64,000 nucleotides of DNA. Source: Sipunculus nudus (lineage: Eukaryota; Annelida; Sipuncula; Golfingiida; Sipunculidae). The notes under the pieces were generated by a model, which was given only the letters and a program-made list of their open reading frames with translations, did not search any database and was not told where the DNA came from. Below are positions 1-15,300 of the stretch, one piece after another (within the stretch, counting starts at the first letter, position 1; each line of letters starts with the position of its first letter). The stretch covers positions 55,261,250 through 55,325,249 of the forward strand of contig CM049318.1 in the NCBI GenBank assembly GCA_026874595.1, written 5' to 3'. A program made the position numbers and the translations under genes.

Positions 1-177
1 ACCTAGCAGCATTGGTACACCTCAATACCCAACTCTACATAGGCCCTTACTGGAAACTGATTTAATTAACCGCAACCTACAGATGGTGGGTATGCCTGCA
101 GATGTGAACCTTGTTTGCAGATAAATGAAAACAGCATAAGATTAATGAAACACATGACTCTCTTCCACACTGTTTAC

Positions 178-369
178 CTCCTGAGGATTGAGTGCGTTGG
201 GCACCAGGACATCAACGTCTATCTTTGGGTAGATGATGGGATCTTTATCATCCAGTCCCTCTAGGTACAGGTTTGCTGCGGTCGTTAGGTTTGAGAAACT
301 GGATGCTATTTTCTGCCATCTTCTGGGGGAATTCTGGGAATCCTGTCTTATCTCAGCTCCTCGCAACAG
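178..369 (-). CDS. Dynein exon w41, after the AAA2 P-loop
   Basis: 64 codons, phase 0 at both ends; acceptor AG at 371-370, donor GTAAAC at 177. It opens LLRGAEIRQ and ends VPNALNPQE. It follows the AAA2 P-loop exon in frame, but I do not recognise the usual AAA2 sequence in it, so either AAA2 is divergent here or a further exon was missed. The next exon downstream is outside the window. Confidence 0.6.
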
Positions 370-3300
370 CTGCAATAGTTATATTTACATCAGCTTACTG
401 AATTTAAAATGATTTATTTAATAACTTTTCATTTAAATTTTTCCTGCAGCAATAAGAAGAAATAACACCTGTATACCTGTTTTTTTTAATATTTTTTGTA
501 AACTGCACCACAGTTTTTCACACACAATATCTCCTAACAGAGTCGAGCAACTGCCCTCAATATTTATTGGAAGATTAGTCTATATGTGAAGACATGTGCT
601 GTATCAGAATTTCAGAAATCTAATATGGCCACCAGGCAGCTGTTTTGGAATTTATTTTATGCACATCATGCATCTCTCAAACTGTTAGAGGATGTCCTCT
701 ATCAGATAACAGAATCATCAGAAATTCTACATGGCACTATGGCAGCCATCTTGGAATTCATTATCAGTGCATTTAATCTAAAACTGTTTGAGCAATTGCC
801 CTAAAATGTGTTTTTAAATATTGTCATTAATGACAGGATGTGCACAACTGAATATTGGAATTATTAAATATCCAATATGGCTGTCAGGCAGCCATCTTGG
901 ATTTGTGAATCTGGGGACTGGGGTATCTTGGAACAAGGGCATTGGAGCCCTAGCTTACTAAGGACCTGCACAGTAATAATCATTCCTAGTTTTTTAATCT
1001 TATTTGCATGACCTCAGACCTCTAATGAGGCAGCGTATTCTGTTAGGCACTTTACGGAGCGGTGAAGGTTACACTGATTCTTACCTTGAGTTTCTGTTTG
1101 GACTGGAACACCATACTCCGGGGTAACGCAAACTCTTCCTCGTCGTCCGGGATGACCTCTTGCTCATGCAGCAAGGTCAAGGCCTTTGCCAGTATCTGAT
1201 AGGCGACAGACTTGCCACTGCCTGATGGCCCAGTCAACAGAATAGACTGACTCTGCTCCATTGCTGAGTACAGCTGGAGAATCTATTTTTTAAATATAAA
1301 AAGATGGTTAGTAGTTTATAATCACTACAATGATGTGGCTTATGATGGTTTGTATCTGTAAAGATATAGTGTAATAAGAAATATGAAAATGTTTAGACAC
1401 AATAAAAGCATAAGGCAGTTGACTTGTGTGAATAGCTATGGGCAAATATTCAAATTAACTAATCTACATGCAAATTAAGTTTCCCCATAAACTACACAAA
1501 AATTTTAATAATATTCTGTAATAAAGAGTATCACAAAGCAACAATAGTAGATTATATTTTGAGTTTATTTAATGCAGAAAATAACTTCTCATATGCTTGT
1601 ACATCTATTCTTAGTGAGGTATTGGCACCAGTAGTGACCTCTATTAGAAACACTTTGTCATATTTGGCAGATGGCTGTTGAGACAATGAATAGCTCATTA
1701 AATTGTACACATAGCCATATCTGATTATTTTTTTCAACTGGCAGGAGTTTACTCAAACTGTGCATTTAGTTGCATCCGCCAGGAGGGTATGGGGCCATTT
1801 TGTACAGTTTTTTTTTATGCTGCATTAACGTACCTTGTGGACCTGGAGTTCATTGACCTCAAGGTTATTCTGTCGGAGCTGGTCATGGATTGCCTGGATT
1901 AGGTCTGGATCATAACGCTGCAGCCCGGATTTAGGTCGGGAACTGGTCGGGAACATGTCTCTAAGTAGGTTCTTCAACTTCATTGCATCCTCACTGGATG
2001 CCATCTTGGGTATAAGGACTGCATTCACTGCTTGGATTATCAGGTCTTCCTCCATGCTCTGTCTCGCGTACATGTTTGGGGTTTCTGTGTGGATAAATAG
2101 TAGAAGTAACTCATACAACAGTAAATAATCCATGTTACATAATAGAAAGTAGAGGATAAGAGACTGACTAGGTCCTCAATTTAAACTTTTATTTTTACTA
2201 AATTTTTATTTTACATGGATTGTAAAAATAGTTGTGACAGGTAATGCTAGGCATCCTCCATAGCTCAGGTGGCGCTTTGGTAGTCTACAGATGTAGGGAA
2301 ACCATAGTACTCAGAGAAAACCACTGTAAAACTGGAAATTGTTGCGATCATGCTATTTTCACAAAATTTGCATAAGTGCCTTGTTTCATGAAGAAAACAG
2401 GATCACAAAAATTGCATGTGATTCTACATTAATTGTATGAGAGAACAGTCTGAACACTCATTATATATGTGTGGGCCACCAAACAGTGCTAGTTTTTTAT
2501 TTAAGGAATGAAATGCATTACTAGCTTAACCATTCACCCATTATCAGTGCTGTCAGCATTGTCTTGTTACGTCATAATTTTCTTTAAAATTCAACTGAGT
2601 AAAAAAGTGTCCAGGTGATTTGCCAAAATAACATGATCACAAATGGTCTGTCCATATCAATTTACCAAAAATTTGAGTTTTGTGAAAATAACATGTTCTA
2701 CAGATACATATATGCAAGAAACTGTGACAGAAACATCTTTATAAAAGATAAAGTAGGTTTTGGTTATTATTACTGGAAAAGTATGGGGGCAGTGGTGTAA
2801 CGGTTAAGGTGCAGGTCTTATGATCGAGAGGTCATGAGTTTGAATCCCAGTCAGACGTCCACCGCGCCAAGACCCTTGGGCAAGGTCCCAACCACAAAAG
2901 TGCCTCTGTCCACCCAGCAGTAGAAATGGGTACCAGTAAATACTGGGAAGGTAATCTGCAATGGACTAGTGTCCCATCCAGGGGGAGTTTAACTCATGAG
3001 CCACTTCACACTCGGCCCAACTGACTTTACCTACCTAAACCTACTTGACATTTAACAAAATGTAATCTTTAATCTGACCCAAACAGTCAGTGTCAGTAAT
3101 CACCAAAAGGTGTCGCAAGTGCACTGGGAAAAGTCTTTTTTAGCTGATTTTATAAAAATGCTTGTTCACAGGTTTGCATGCTGTTGAGACAGGAAATGCT
3201 GCCACCTATTAGGAGTATTACAAACTACTGATGCCACCAGACCTTGGTCATCCTCTGATTGGCCGTCTGTGCGTCTCTGAAGCTGGTCATGCAGCCTCAC

Positions 3301-6300
3301 TGTGGCTACGTGTACCACCGTCATCATGCTGCGAAGGCTAAAGTCATACTGTGGGTTCTTTGGTAACTGTAATATCAAAACAGAGAGTGGTGTTATGAAA
3401 GTATACTAAACAATGTACCAAAAATGCTACCTTTCACATATATTTCCTCATACAGATAAGATTTACAACACACAAAGAACTGATTAAATCCTAGTTGTAA
3501 AACATATACATTAATTTAGAAACATCAGATTTTAAAGGCTTAATTTGAAATGTTCATAGTTATCATTTCCAAGAAAGAATGGCTTTGACATTCAATTTCT
3601 AATACGTTCTAATACGTTTCTTTTTTTCTTGCATAATAGCGACAATTTTATTGACTATTTTTGGAAAAATTTGTGAAAAGCCAGCAAATTGACAAGGATT
3701 ACTAAAAGTTACTAAATGCTGTTGCAGATCTGATTATTATTGACAATTCATACATAATTGTGCTTGGATATAGCTGTGACATGGAGTTACAGTCAGTGCC
3801 AATAGCTCAACATTCACTATTAGAACAGGATTATAGCATGAAGGATGGAAGTACTTCATAAAGGCAGCATGATAATATGAAGACTACCATGACCTCATGT
3901 ATATGTTAAGAAGCTCTTATATTTTGTTTCATCATATTATACTTGGTTTACTTCACTGAAATTATGTATATCAACAAGACTGTTTACTGTTGTTGATGGT
4001 GTACATTCTCTCTATCGAAACGGGACAGACTGATACTGCACAGTGCACACCTCTCCTTACTGCCATCTGGTGAACAAAGAGTGAACTACAATGTAATCTT
4101 TTTTTTTTTACTTTGTACATTGTAGAATCAGTTTCCAGATCCAGATGATCCTAAGGATGATGATGTTATACAGCATACTTTGTAAAAAATTTGAAAAATG
4201 TGCAGTTTTTGATTTATAGGTCCAGACAGACATATACACATAAATACTTACAAATCTCACATGCAAACACCCTATTTCTTTATCCCCCTACAAGAAGTGG
4301 GGGGGGGGGAGGGGCAGGGGTTAGTTCAGGTAGGTGTGTGTGACTTTTACGTGAATGCTGTGAACCTGTGAGTTGCTTGGCAAGCACTGCTGTCTGTGAT
4401 CTCTGATATGACCTACCTGTGTGCTGATGAAGTGATCTCTGATATGACCTACCTGTGTGCTGATGAAGTAATCTCTGATATGACCTACCTGTGTGCTGAT
4501 GAAGTAATCTCTGATATGACCTTCCTGTGTGCTGATGAAGTGATCTCTGATGTGACTTACCTGTGTGCTGATGAAGTGATCTCTGATGTGACCTACCTGT
4601 GTGTTGATGAGTCTGTGGAAGCCTGTGAGTCGCTTGGCCAGCACTGCATGAGTCAGGAATCCCTGGCAGTACAGCCGAGCCTCCAGGATCATCGTCAGGT
4701 CTGGTACCACCAATGCACACTGTCTCATCAGTAACTACAAGCAACATCCGTATACCTAGTCAAGCTATTATGTAGGGCTATATATCAAGAAGCAATTTGC
4801 AAGGTAAACCCATTGACCATATAGCATGAAATTACACACATTTGCAAACATAATATGGGGGATTCCACTTAATAGCAACTACTATTTGTCAGGGTCAAAA
4901 TTGCAAATTAACAGAGATTTCTATTAAGTGAATTTCAAAATTGTGGCCATGAGCGAATTTTAAGGAAAGCTGAGAACAAACTTATAATTATCTGCAGCCA
5001 TGAAATGTTGCATTCTTTTGAGATACTGATATCCTTATAAGTCCCTGACTGTGCTGTTCAAGCCTGTGAAATTGTTCATATTGCATCACCTCGGCAGACC
5101 GGTGTGCATGCCATCACAGTCACTGATCACCAGCCTACCGCCAAGGTCACCGCGGTTTGTTTGATGACTTCATTAAAGGCTTTGCTGTCAATGAAAAGGC
5201 CGTTTGATATGGCACAGGGGTCTGTCTGTTTGTCAAACAATTTGACAGTAGAAATTCTGATACATAATGGAGGCCATTTGATATGTCGAAGGGGTCCATC
5301 TGTTTGTCAAACAATCAGACAGGAGCAGCTCAGATACTTAATAGGGCCAGCCCTTGTTCACAGCAACTGTTCAATGGATTATGATGGATTATATTTTCCG
5401 GTGGAGCAGTAAAGAATATGAATTTTATCACTGTAAATTGTTATAAGCCTTATAACTGGTTATCAGTAACTGCATTAACCTGAATTCATTTTAATAATTT
5501 TTCATATGAATGTAACCTGATGATAATTTATCATACAGATCACTTCAGTCATCTTAACCTGCACCTGAATATAATTTCTAAAGAGACAAAGCATTTCTGA
5601 AGAGACAAAGACACACAGTCAGGCTTTTGAGGAACTGGGGATTTTATATATATATTAAGCAGTGATTTTTTTCTATGATTTTCTACACTGCCATTGTTTT
5701 ATAATTTGCCATTTTTTTTTATAACAGCTAGCATATTATAGCATAAGACTGCCCGTTTCAAGCCACTGTCTGTGAATGGCATGTATGGCATCAGGGTAAG
5801 GCACCAGAGCATGACAGTTGTTTACAACAAATAATAACTGTCCATGATTGTCTTCAATATTCTGCAACCATTCCTCTCATGGTGCATTTTCTTATTATTT
5901 CCTGTGACATGAAATGATGTGTCCACAATTTTGAACCCGCTCAAAAGCCTGGTTTACTTCAGTTCCCGCATTTTGCAATGACAGAATTTTGTTATTCATA
6001 CTATCACAGCCTGCATTTTCTTATGATTTTCTACAATATCCCAGAAATTCATATGAAAGCAAAGGGAATCAAGAAAAAACGTAAGATGTGAGGCTTGCTT
6101 TATTGCTGTTAAAATCTAGTGCTGTGCTGTTGTAATGTCCCCCTATTTTTCAATCACCTCAGTTGGGGCATTGACCCCATGTCAATCAGGAGGTCCCCAA
6201 AGGCTGTTCTGCCAATCACAAGTCAATGGGTTGGCCCCGCCCTCCAGGGGGCATTAACAAAATGGGACAGACCCTAAATTCCTGTCTCTTTGGGTTGAAG

Positions 6301-9300
6301 GCATTTTCAACAGAATGGAGTCTGGAGATCAAGCTTGGGCATCAGACCCGCCAGCTCCATCACCCCTCTAAAACCACAGTCATCCTACCTACATATGCCT
6401 TACCTACATATTCATAATTAATTTTCTTATTTAACTAAATTAAAATATGTTGCAGTGTTGATAATTCTGAGAGTATAGTTTCTACATTTAACTAAAACAG
6501 GCTTGTTGTGTTTCTTTAGATTATTCGAACAGATATCATCCCCAGAATTAATAAATTAACTACATTGTGATACGTACCCTCATATTTTCTGGGATATCCT
6601 GCACCGCAGTGTTTTCTGTATTCAGGGTCATGAAGCAGCCATGGTTGGCGTTAGCTTTCACCAACTTTCCATTGAACAAAACATTGCCAATGTGTAGGGG
6701 CTTGTACGGGATGAACTGGGGGATCAGGTCCTTGTAGTCTGGTTTGGGACGCTTCCTGTGCAGTGTCACATGTTCTGAAATTAAAAAAAAGTAGGCAAAA
6801 AATATTTCTAATTAATAAAAAGTATTTTTAATAATAATTTACTCCTCCAAGAGCAAACTCAGATATAATGAATTTTACTTGGTGGTTTTCAACATCTGAA
6901 GTCATTTATATGATTACAAGACTACAAAAATTAATTATCTGATTTTATTCAGTTTGGTACAGGATTAAGACTGGTTGGCATAATGATTAGGGCACTGGAC
7001 TTGTGACTGCAAGGTTGTAGCTACACATCCTGTTCTGACTGCCTTTTGCACTAAGATCCTAGCCAAAGTTTTAAGCCCAAGGTTGCACTTATCCACCCAG
7101 GAGTATAAAGGTACAGTCAAATGCAGAATGAATAAACTTTTACTGTCTATTATGGCTGCTTGAGTTACATGAACCTAGAAAGCTACAATAAACAGGCCCA
7201 AAAGACCAGGAAGGCAAACTGTAAAGTCAGATGAGACTAACACTGTCTCTGTTATAAGACTATTAACCCCCCATCTTTACCTTTAAACTTTCATTTTCAA
7301 TAATTACTATTGCAAAATGTAAACATTCAAAAGAAATAAGAAATAGTCCAAAATAAATAACCATATCCTGTAGAGCATCTGTAGAGCATTAATAGAGGAA
7401 GTGGATGTATCACATAAAAAAATAAATTAATATTCAGATTAAATTGATCATTCTAAAGGGAAAAGCCTGGGTGCGGCTTATAGTCAACATGCAGCTTATA
7501 ATAGAGAATTTATGGTAGTCCTGAAAAATATACACAAACATGTTGAGCAGACATTCTGAAACAACATTGAATATAATAGAGTATAAACATTGTGTAAATA
7601 CCATAAAACAGAGGTGGTGGCCTGTTACTGCGGTAGAGCTCTGATTCCTTTATCTGTATCTCCTTCTCGATAGAGTGTCGTCGTTCTCGCTCCTTTATCC
7701 AAGTGTCTCCAAAGTATGTGTTCAGTCCTTCCTCCTGTTAACATTAAAATTAGAAATGAAAAAAAATATTCCTGGGGACGTGTGATATACTGAATAAGTT
7801 AAATGAAGCATGGTTGAGCACAGGCTATAAAAGATTAAATTTCATTTAATGGGGTACAAGATGATGTTTTCCCCTGCTGCATTTTTATTATTATTTAGAT
7901 AATTTAAAAAAAAAACAAAATTTAAACATGATACATATATTTTTAATTTTCAATCATGTAGTCTCTGAAAGGAGTGTTTTATATGTTGTTTTGGTTCAGT
8001 GTGTGAGTATACACATTCCTGATGTGTCTGTTTAACATAACAAGACTGCGTGACCAGAGTGCTGATCTTGCACATTTGCAAGAACTCCCAAACAAAAGAG
8101 AATCATAAAAGAAGAAACAGAGTAGAAATGCCAGTAAGCTTGAAATCCTGATTTGTGCAGCATAAAGTGCAGTATGGCCACCAGTCGGTGTGCATGCTAT
8201 GTTTATATTTGCACCACCTGTTGCCTGGTGCATTAATTTTTCCCACCTGTTCACAGGGGGAAGCCAACATTTTTAGAATGAAATATTAATAGACACCATT
8301 TTATTTTAAGAAGAAAACAATGTAATTCATGTATATTCAACATACCTGGTAGGTGAATAGGTCCCTTTAAATTGCAGGATTACCTGCAGTATTTTTCCTA
8401 CAGTGGAAACAGTTTTGGTACTCACATTGAAACCATGAGGCACTGTAGTTTGTCGTTCAAGGGTTAAGTTTTCTGCAGGGGGCAATGAGTGCAGAGTAGT
8501 CAAGGAATTCCGGCGGATTCTGCGGTCTCCAGATTTTGTAGCAGTTTTCTGAGAAAGCAACCTTGCATGTCTCATTAAAAGTACAATAAACAGTTTTTGC
8601 ATAAAATCATGAAACTTTTGTACATCAGTAAACTGATCAGAAAATCTATAACATAGATATTGATAAATTCAATTATCATAGATAATGATAAATTGCTTCA
8701 ATTAAGGTATTCATGATTAAAATTGTAAAATCACACTGATAACTGAAACACTGAAATTTCTGGAAATAATATATATATATATTTTTTATCATATGTACTT
8801 TTGAATATATTCTTCACCTTCTGATACAAAGCAAATCACACAAATTGATATCAGCCAGCCCCCTTTGGTGGGAATAATCCACAGTATTCTCACTTGTTGA
8901 TTTTTTTATGTTGAACACTTCTAGGCACCATAATTAAGTTAAAACCAATTAATTTTTTTTTTACATGAACAATATGCTTACTTTTTTTTTAAATTTCTAA
9001 AGCATAATTAAACCAGAATATCATTAATTTTGAAATTACTGTTTGGTAGCTTGCTAACATTCATAATTAAGTTACAACCATAGATCACTATATGTTACAA
9101 TGAACTGTTGCTTTTTACTTCTTTTTTTTTTACAAACAAACAAATACAATACATACAAAACAAACAGTGAAAGTTTCCAAAACAATTCGATATCCTTTCA
9201 ATATATATGTATATAAAGAACCACTGTCTCACGAATATAAATTGTATTATCCAATTCCATATTCTGTTTTATATATTCCCAAAACAAAATATCTGATAAT

Positions 9301-12300
9301 AATGCAGTAAATATGTATATAATACCTGTATGCTTTTTACTTCTTTAGCATATAATGAAATATTGCATTACTATTTAGGAATCTCGATAAATCCTTTATT
9401 ATGATAAATCTCATGATACCTTATTAGTTGCGTGGTGTAACATAAACACTGCTTTCTGAAAGTTAATATGTAGGTTTAAAAGGGTGTCCAATTTGGCGTA
9501 CTTATTTAACTGATAATTCACAGCTCATAAATGTTGGAATTTTTTTTCTGATTATTGTGACTGCATTAATTTTTTTAATATATATTAAATGAAAAACGTA
9601 TACTGTTTCTCTGCAGAGAAAAGCATCATACACTCTGATCTTTAAACAGCACGGCAGAAAAAAACCAGTACTACTAAAACCAGGGCTGGTTTTAATTCAC
9701 ATCAACAACAAATAACAAAGGCTACCTATATATATTATAGTATACGCTTAAGTTATAAGTGTTAGTTGAGGATGCTAAATAATATTAGATGGTTTATGGA
9801 AGTTAAGTTATTCAGTTATTACATGAAAGTCTAGTAAAGGAACAATTCTGTTGAAAATACTGACATTCACAGCAGAATATGGAAATGAGGCAGGGGTCAT
9901 TCTGTTAACATAATGCCTCCCATGTCTGTTACTGTAAGTGTCACTATGTTTAAAGTTTTCTGTGCAGCTACCCCCACTACACTGACCAGCACACTGTGTA
10001 CAAACCAGCTGAGGATGTGAAACAATCACAGATAGCAAGTAAATGTGGGGCCCACATAGGTTTGCCCATGAGTACCCATAGTTTTGAGGGGACAATGAAG
10101 GCTTGAGAGCAGACCCCAAAAAGACAATCATACAGTTTTTGCATGAGGGTAGAATGAAAGTCTAAACTGAATATTCTTTTCCAAAAGCATCTTACTGAAT
10201 TACATACTTAACCTGTAAGAAAATATGTCACTCAGGTGGCAAGTCATTTATATCTTTCCTGTTTAGATTAATTTTACATTTGTGACAATGTGTCAGAGAA
10301 TTTATGCCCATTAAAAATACACCAAAATTTGAATGGAGTGTCAATGAGCAGTTGTCAACAAATACAGGGGTAAAATTCATGGTATGTACAGGGTCAAACA
10401 TGGTCTAATGAAGTTAAAACAACAAGCTGCATTAAATTTTTAACTTTCAATTTGTTTAATTATTCAATTTTGCACCTGAGATAGTACACACATTAACTGT
10501 ACCAGATATAACATGTCACATAACAATTTAAGGACTCATATTTTTACCCAGGGAGAAGTCAGGCATTTCAGCCCACATTGGCCCAAGAAGCAAAAGTATT
10601 TGGGTCCAACATAAACAGCCCATGTGGGTCCAATCTGTATATGCTATCTGTGGTAAAGCATCCATCAAGGTTGGTGATCAAAACCACCAAAACAGCGTCT
10701 GATGAATGGGCAAAAGAGGTTTTCATACAAAATCTATGCTAACTCCTTGAATGCAAACACCTATCTTGTGATGAACATATCTACAAAATGTATGCATAAA
10801 TGTGCGAGGATTTTCCATATTTCCACCTGGAAAATCCCCATGCAAGCCAATCCAACTGAGAAAGGCTCAGTTATATGAAGTGTAGACTGGGTAAACAGGG
10901 GTTTTAAATGGCAGGGGAGAGAAAAGAAGCAGAAAAATGTGCAGCCCATGATTTGATGAATCCACCAAGCCAAAATTAAATAATTAAATGTCTATTTTGG
11001 TAAAATAAACTAAAAATACTAAATTTTCATTCCATAATGATTATTCATATATTCTTACAAAAAGCTTTAAGGTAATACACCTCAAATGGAAATAGTGTTA
11101 TGAAATTTTTTTCAATTTTCTCAAAGATGTAACATAATTTACTGACCATCATTAAATTTCTGCCTTGACTTTTCAGGGTTCTCTGACCATTTGGATATTT
11201 TTCATACATGCATTATAAAAATTAAAATATTCTGTATTTTTTTTATAACTAATATCTGGCAAAAACATTATTTTTTTAGAATGATGGACACTAATCTACA
11301 GAGTAAAACCTGGCTCTATTGCAAACCCTTCACACAAACTGCTAAACTGCTACAAAAATATTCTAAGCCCCAGGTGGATTAAAAAACCTGGCCCCTAAAA
11401 TCTGCTTCCTGGAGGATTACCTTGTAGTCAGTACCGCGGGGTATGGGCGGCCCATACTGGTTAAACACCAAGACATACCATGCGTGAGTTAAGTGCATCC
11501 ATCTCGTTATTTTCCAACATGCAGTGTTACTGTTGATTTTGAAATGTGCTATTGGCTAACCACAGGCATTTGGATTTGCAAAAATTACTGTATTAATAGA
11601 ACTTTTCCACCACACTAGCGACATCTTTTGGCAACCACTGACACTAACATTGTGCCTGTAAGCATATGTGGTACATATATTCTTTGATTTAACAAAACGC
11701 GCAATGCTGGCTCAAAGTACCCAAAACCCACCAGATGACCATTTTGTGCAGTGCACATGCTCATGAAAAAGGTCAATTAAAACTGTGATCTCCCTATTGG
11801 TTGTAATTTTTTTTTAAGAATTTTCAGAGTGAACCAGATAAGATAATCTATTAAATATTTTTCTAATTTTCCACAATACCTTGACATTTTGGTCAACAGA
11901 GAAAGTGATCTCCACCATATGACCAATAGGAAGTGAAATAAAACAAATAGAACAAAACCTCGCTTGAAAGGGTTGAGGGAATCTAATACTGAAATAGACA
12001 ACAGTGTTGTCATGGGTGTAACAATTATAACAGTGTTGTCATGGGTGTAACAATTATAATCAGAACATGACAAAAAGTTTTACTTTATTTAAGTCTTTAT
12101 TCCAAATGCCTATGGTCCAGTCACATATGCAGGCCTTAAATCTAATTCTGAGCATACACATCTTTGCTGCTATGGCAACTGCTGCTGTATCACACAGACA
12201 TTTGACATAACAGAATCTGGAGCTGGATACATCCAGAGAAGTATCTAGTGCCAACAAAATTTCAGATATGCAAATTAGATGTAAGATCTGTTATATAAAC

Positions 12301-15300
12301 TATTCTGACATCAATTTTTTTAAACTGACGGTCAGTGACTGTCCAACGTGTAGGAATACAGAATATACACAAGGCAGTGTCACTTATGGTCACCAGTGAT
12401 ATCACACATTTATATTGGTTCTTCAAATACCAAAATAATTCAGTGATTTTTTCCACACCAAACACTTTCATGGATCATTTTGACAAACATATCAAAATTC
12501 TTTTCTTGGGTTTTATTTGTAAAGACTAAGTATCAATAGGTCACAAATCACATGTTCACCATACTCCTAAAATGTATAATACCAACTTGAATAAAAATAT
12601 AACAAATGTGTTACTGCTACAGTGTAATATGTGGCAGCCCAGCTAATTCACCTTGCCACAGAAAAATTTTTAATGCACAACTGCTAGAAAACTATGTTAA
12701 TTTCATTATAAAAAGTTTTAATTTTTTAAATATTCTTAATTTAATCTAAAAATACCATTTGTTCTGTTTTACCCAAGAAAACATGTCCTTTTTTTGTATA
12801 TCTTTTCATATGCATGGTTAATTTAAAGATATTTTTTAAAAGTATGACAGAGTTTGGTTAAGAAAAAAATGTGTTTTGACACTAGATGCAACACTGCATT
12901 GTGTATAACATAGGGTTTTAAAATAATAAAAATAATTAAATAAATCAACTTAACCAATATTATGTGATGAGACACAAATGAAGATTATTGCTAAAACAAT
13001 TTATGTTCATAGGAAGTGAGATTAGAAAACTGCTCATATATTGATCAGGAAAGTTCATGGTTGGTGTTCCCATTTTATATTACAATTAGAATTTATATAT
13101 TTGTCTTCCTGTACAGAAAATTTTCAATGATGTTCCATGGTTGGTGGTTTAGCATAATTGTACTTATCACGGCAGTATGGTTCAGCTTAAATCATGTTAC
13201 CTGTTATCTGGTTATATAAATGTTGCAATTTAAAATTTTGATTGTTCTACATTTAGACACTCTGTCACAGTTAATACTGTCTGAAAATTACCATGAGCTT
13301 TCCTTGAATGAAACAAAGCTGAAGGCAGTTTAAAACAAACAATGCTGATCAACATATAACAAAACCATGCAACTGCAAGAAATAAATAAAATAAACATAA
13401 ACAATATGTCAGACTTTGACCAAATGATTAGTTCTGATTATGTTGTAAGCTCAATAATTAAGATAAAATTGGTTTAATCTGTGAACATAATAACTACATT
13501 AAATGCGGAATATCTGAATATGCATAAATTAGTATCAAAATTGATAGTTGTGACCACTTAGGGACAGGTAATGAATATGCATGAAGGTTATTACATCCAA
13601 TTGCAAGATCTGATTGGTTACCTTGTCAAACCTTGGCTGTCCTCTGATGCCATACTGGTTGTCACTTGTGGCATCTAACACTCTGAGTGCGTTCCTGAGG
13701 TATTCGAGCTGCTGGGCAAATACAGACATCAGACCTGGAGATAATAGGAAAGGCGCCATAAAGCCCAAACGTACAAATAGTACCAGCACAGTCATTCTCT
13801 GTAACTGAAGATAGGCTATTCATCATATCTCTGATATCAGTATGATAGTAACCACAGCTTCTGTGGCTCAGGGGTAGAGCACAGGACTCAAAGCCAGGAG
13901 ATTGTGAGTTCCAATTTCAGTCACGTTCGGCCCACACCCAGGGTGAGTGCTCTGCATGGTTAATGGGAAGGTCTTGCCAAACGGCTGTGTTACACTTACA
14001 AACAAGTGCGCCTTTGGGGGTTCCTGGGTGGTATGACCTAGCAAAGGGGGCGATTACACAGGTGCAGTAGTCACCAGGCCTGGTTGATGCCAGGATATAA
14101 AATCTTTATAGTATACCTTTTTTCGATTGTGCTTGAGACGGACTCGGCCTGAGTAACTTATAATTTATTTCCTTACCTCCTAGTCCAGACTCAGTCTAAG
14201 TCCAACATTGGCGTATTTTCTTGTAATTACTGGTGTTCAACCATATATAAACATGATAAACAGGGGCACAATTTTTTCTAGTAAAATAGACCAGTAGGAA
14301 TTACTGGTGAAAGGGGAGTCTGAGTATCCATATGGCAAAATGCTGGTATGTGTGAGGCCTGCCACCCACTGGTGATTCTGCTGCAATTCAATGCATTACA
14401 ACTAAAATCTCACAGGTTCTGTGACTGGTCTAAACATTTGAAGATACAGGAGAGCTACTGGGTTGTTCCAAGGAGTGATAGATACTGTGACAGTGTTTAT
14501 AAATTAATTCAATAGTTCCACAAAGGTTAGTGTATTTGCTGCATATATTGACATGGTTGGGGTAATTGTTTTCACTATTTAAAGTAATATTCTCTACCTT
14601 TATTTTAAAACTCCAGTGCATGTGCATACACTATCTCGTTCAGTTTACCAGCTAAGTGAAAAATGGAAAATCTGTGCTCTTGGGTCAAATGGTCCTCTTG
14701 TATGACTGGTTGCTAATCCCAAGTTGCAAGCTGTTGCATACAAAAACCTGCAGCAAAATTGCCTGGTGGGGGGGGGGGGGGGGGGCGGAGGGGGCAGCCC
14801 ATAGATCACATAATACTGAACCCTTGCCAATAATTTATGACTGTCTGCAAAACAGGAAGACTTATCTTGACAACTAAAAACATATTAATTGGTTAGAATC
14901 AGTTGGTTAATAACCAAGGTAAATAGATTTTGGGACTTTGACTTGTGACAAATGACTGAGTTTATACTGTAATAAATCTCCTTACCCACAGTCATCCTGT
15001 CTGTCTCATCAAACAGCGCCCAGCAACCGGACTGGATCAGTCCATTCAGGAACAGGTTCATCCGGGGCAGCACAAGGTCCTCACTGCAGTTCACTACCAC
15101 CAGATGGCGCCCAAGACCCTAGTATGAAACATTTAAAAGAGTAAAAGTTGTATGTCTTATGGACTCTTATATTATGCAATAAGTATTATATTTACTTTAT
15201 CTGATCTTGAATACATTGAGGTTACTCATCAAAACATTTGTTGTTATTTATGTTATATATTAATAATAAATAATCTTCAGCCTGTATAACTTGATCACTA

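Noticed and set aside
4280-4747. 155-codon minus frame rich in [11 protein letters not shown]-type repeats
   Set aside because: It is the 36-bp minisatellite read in a frame other than the dynein frame; exon w37 uses a different frame with clear dynein motifs.
9808-10131. 107-codon minus frame in the 5-kb intron
   Set aside because: No acceptor/donor pair in phase with exons w33 and w34, which already join cleanly, and no recognisable domain.
13856-13925. tRNA gene
   Set aside because: A and B boxes are tRNA-like, but the cloverleaf is degraded and the sequence continues into a SINE body repeated at 33985 and 48655. The same applies to 2785, 6965, 21560 and 37030.
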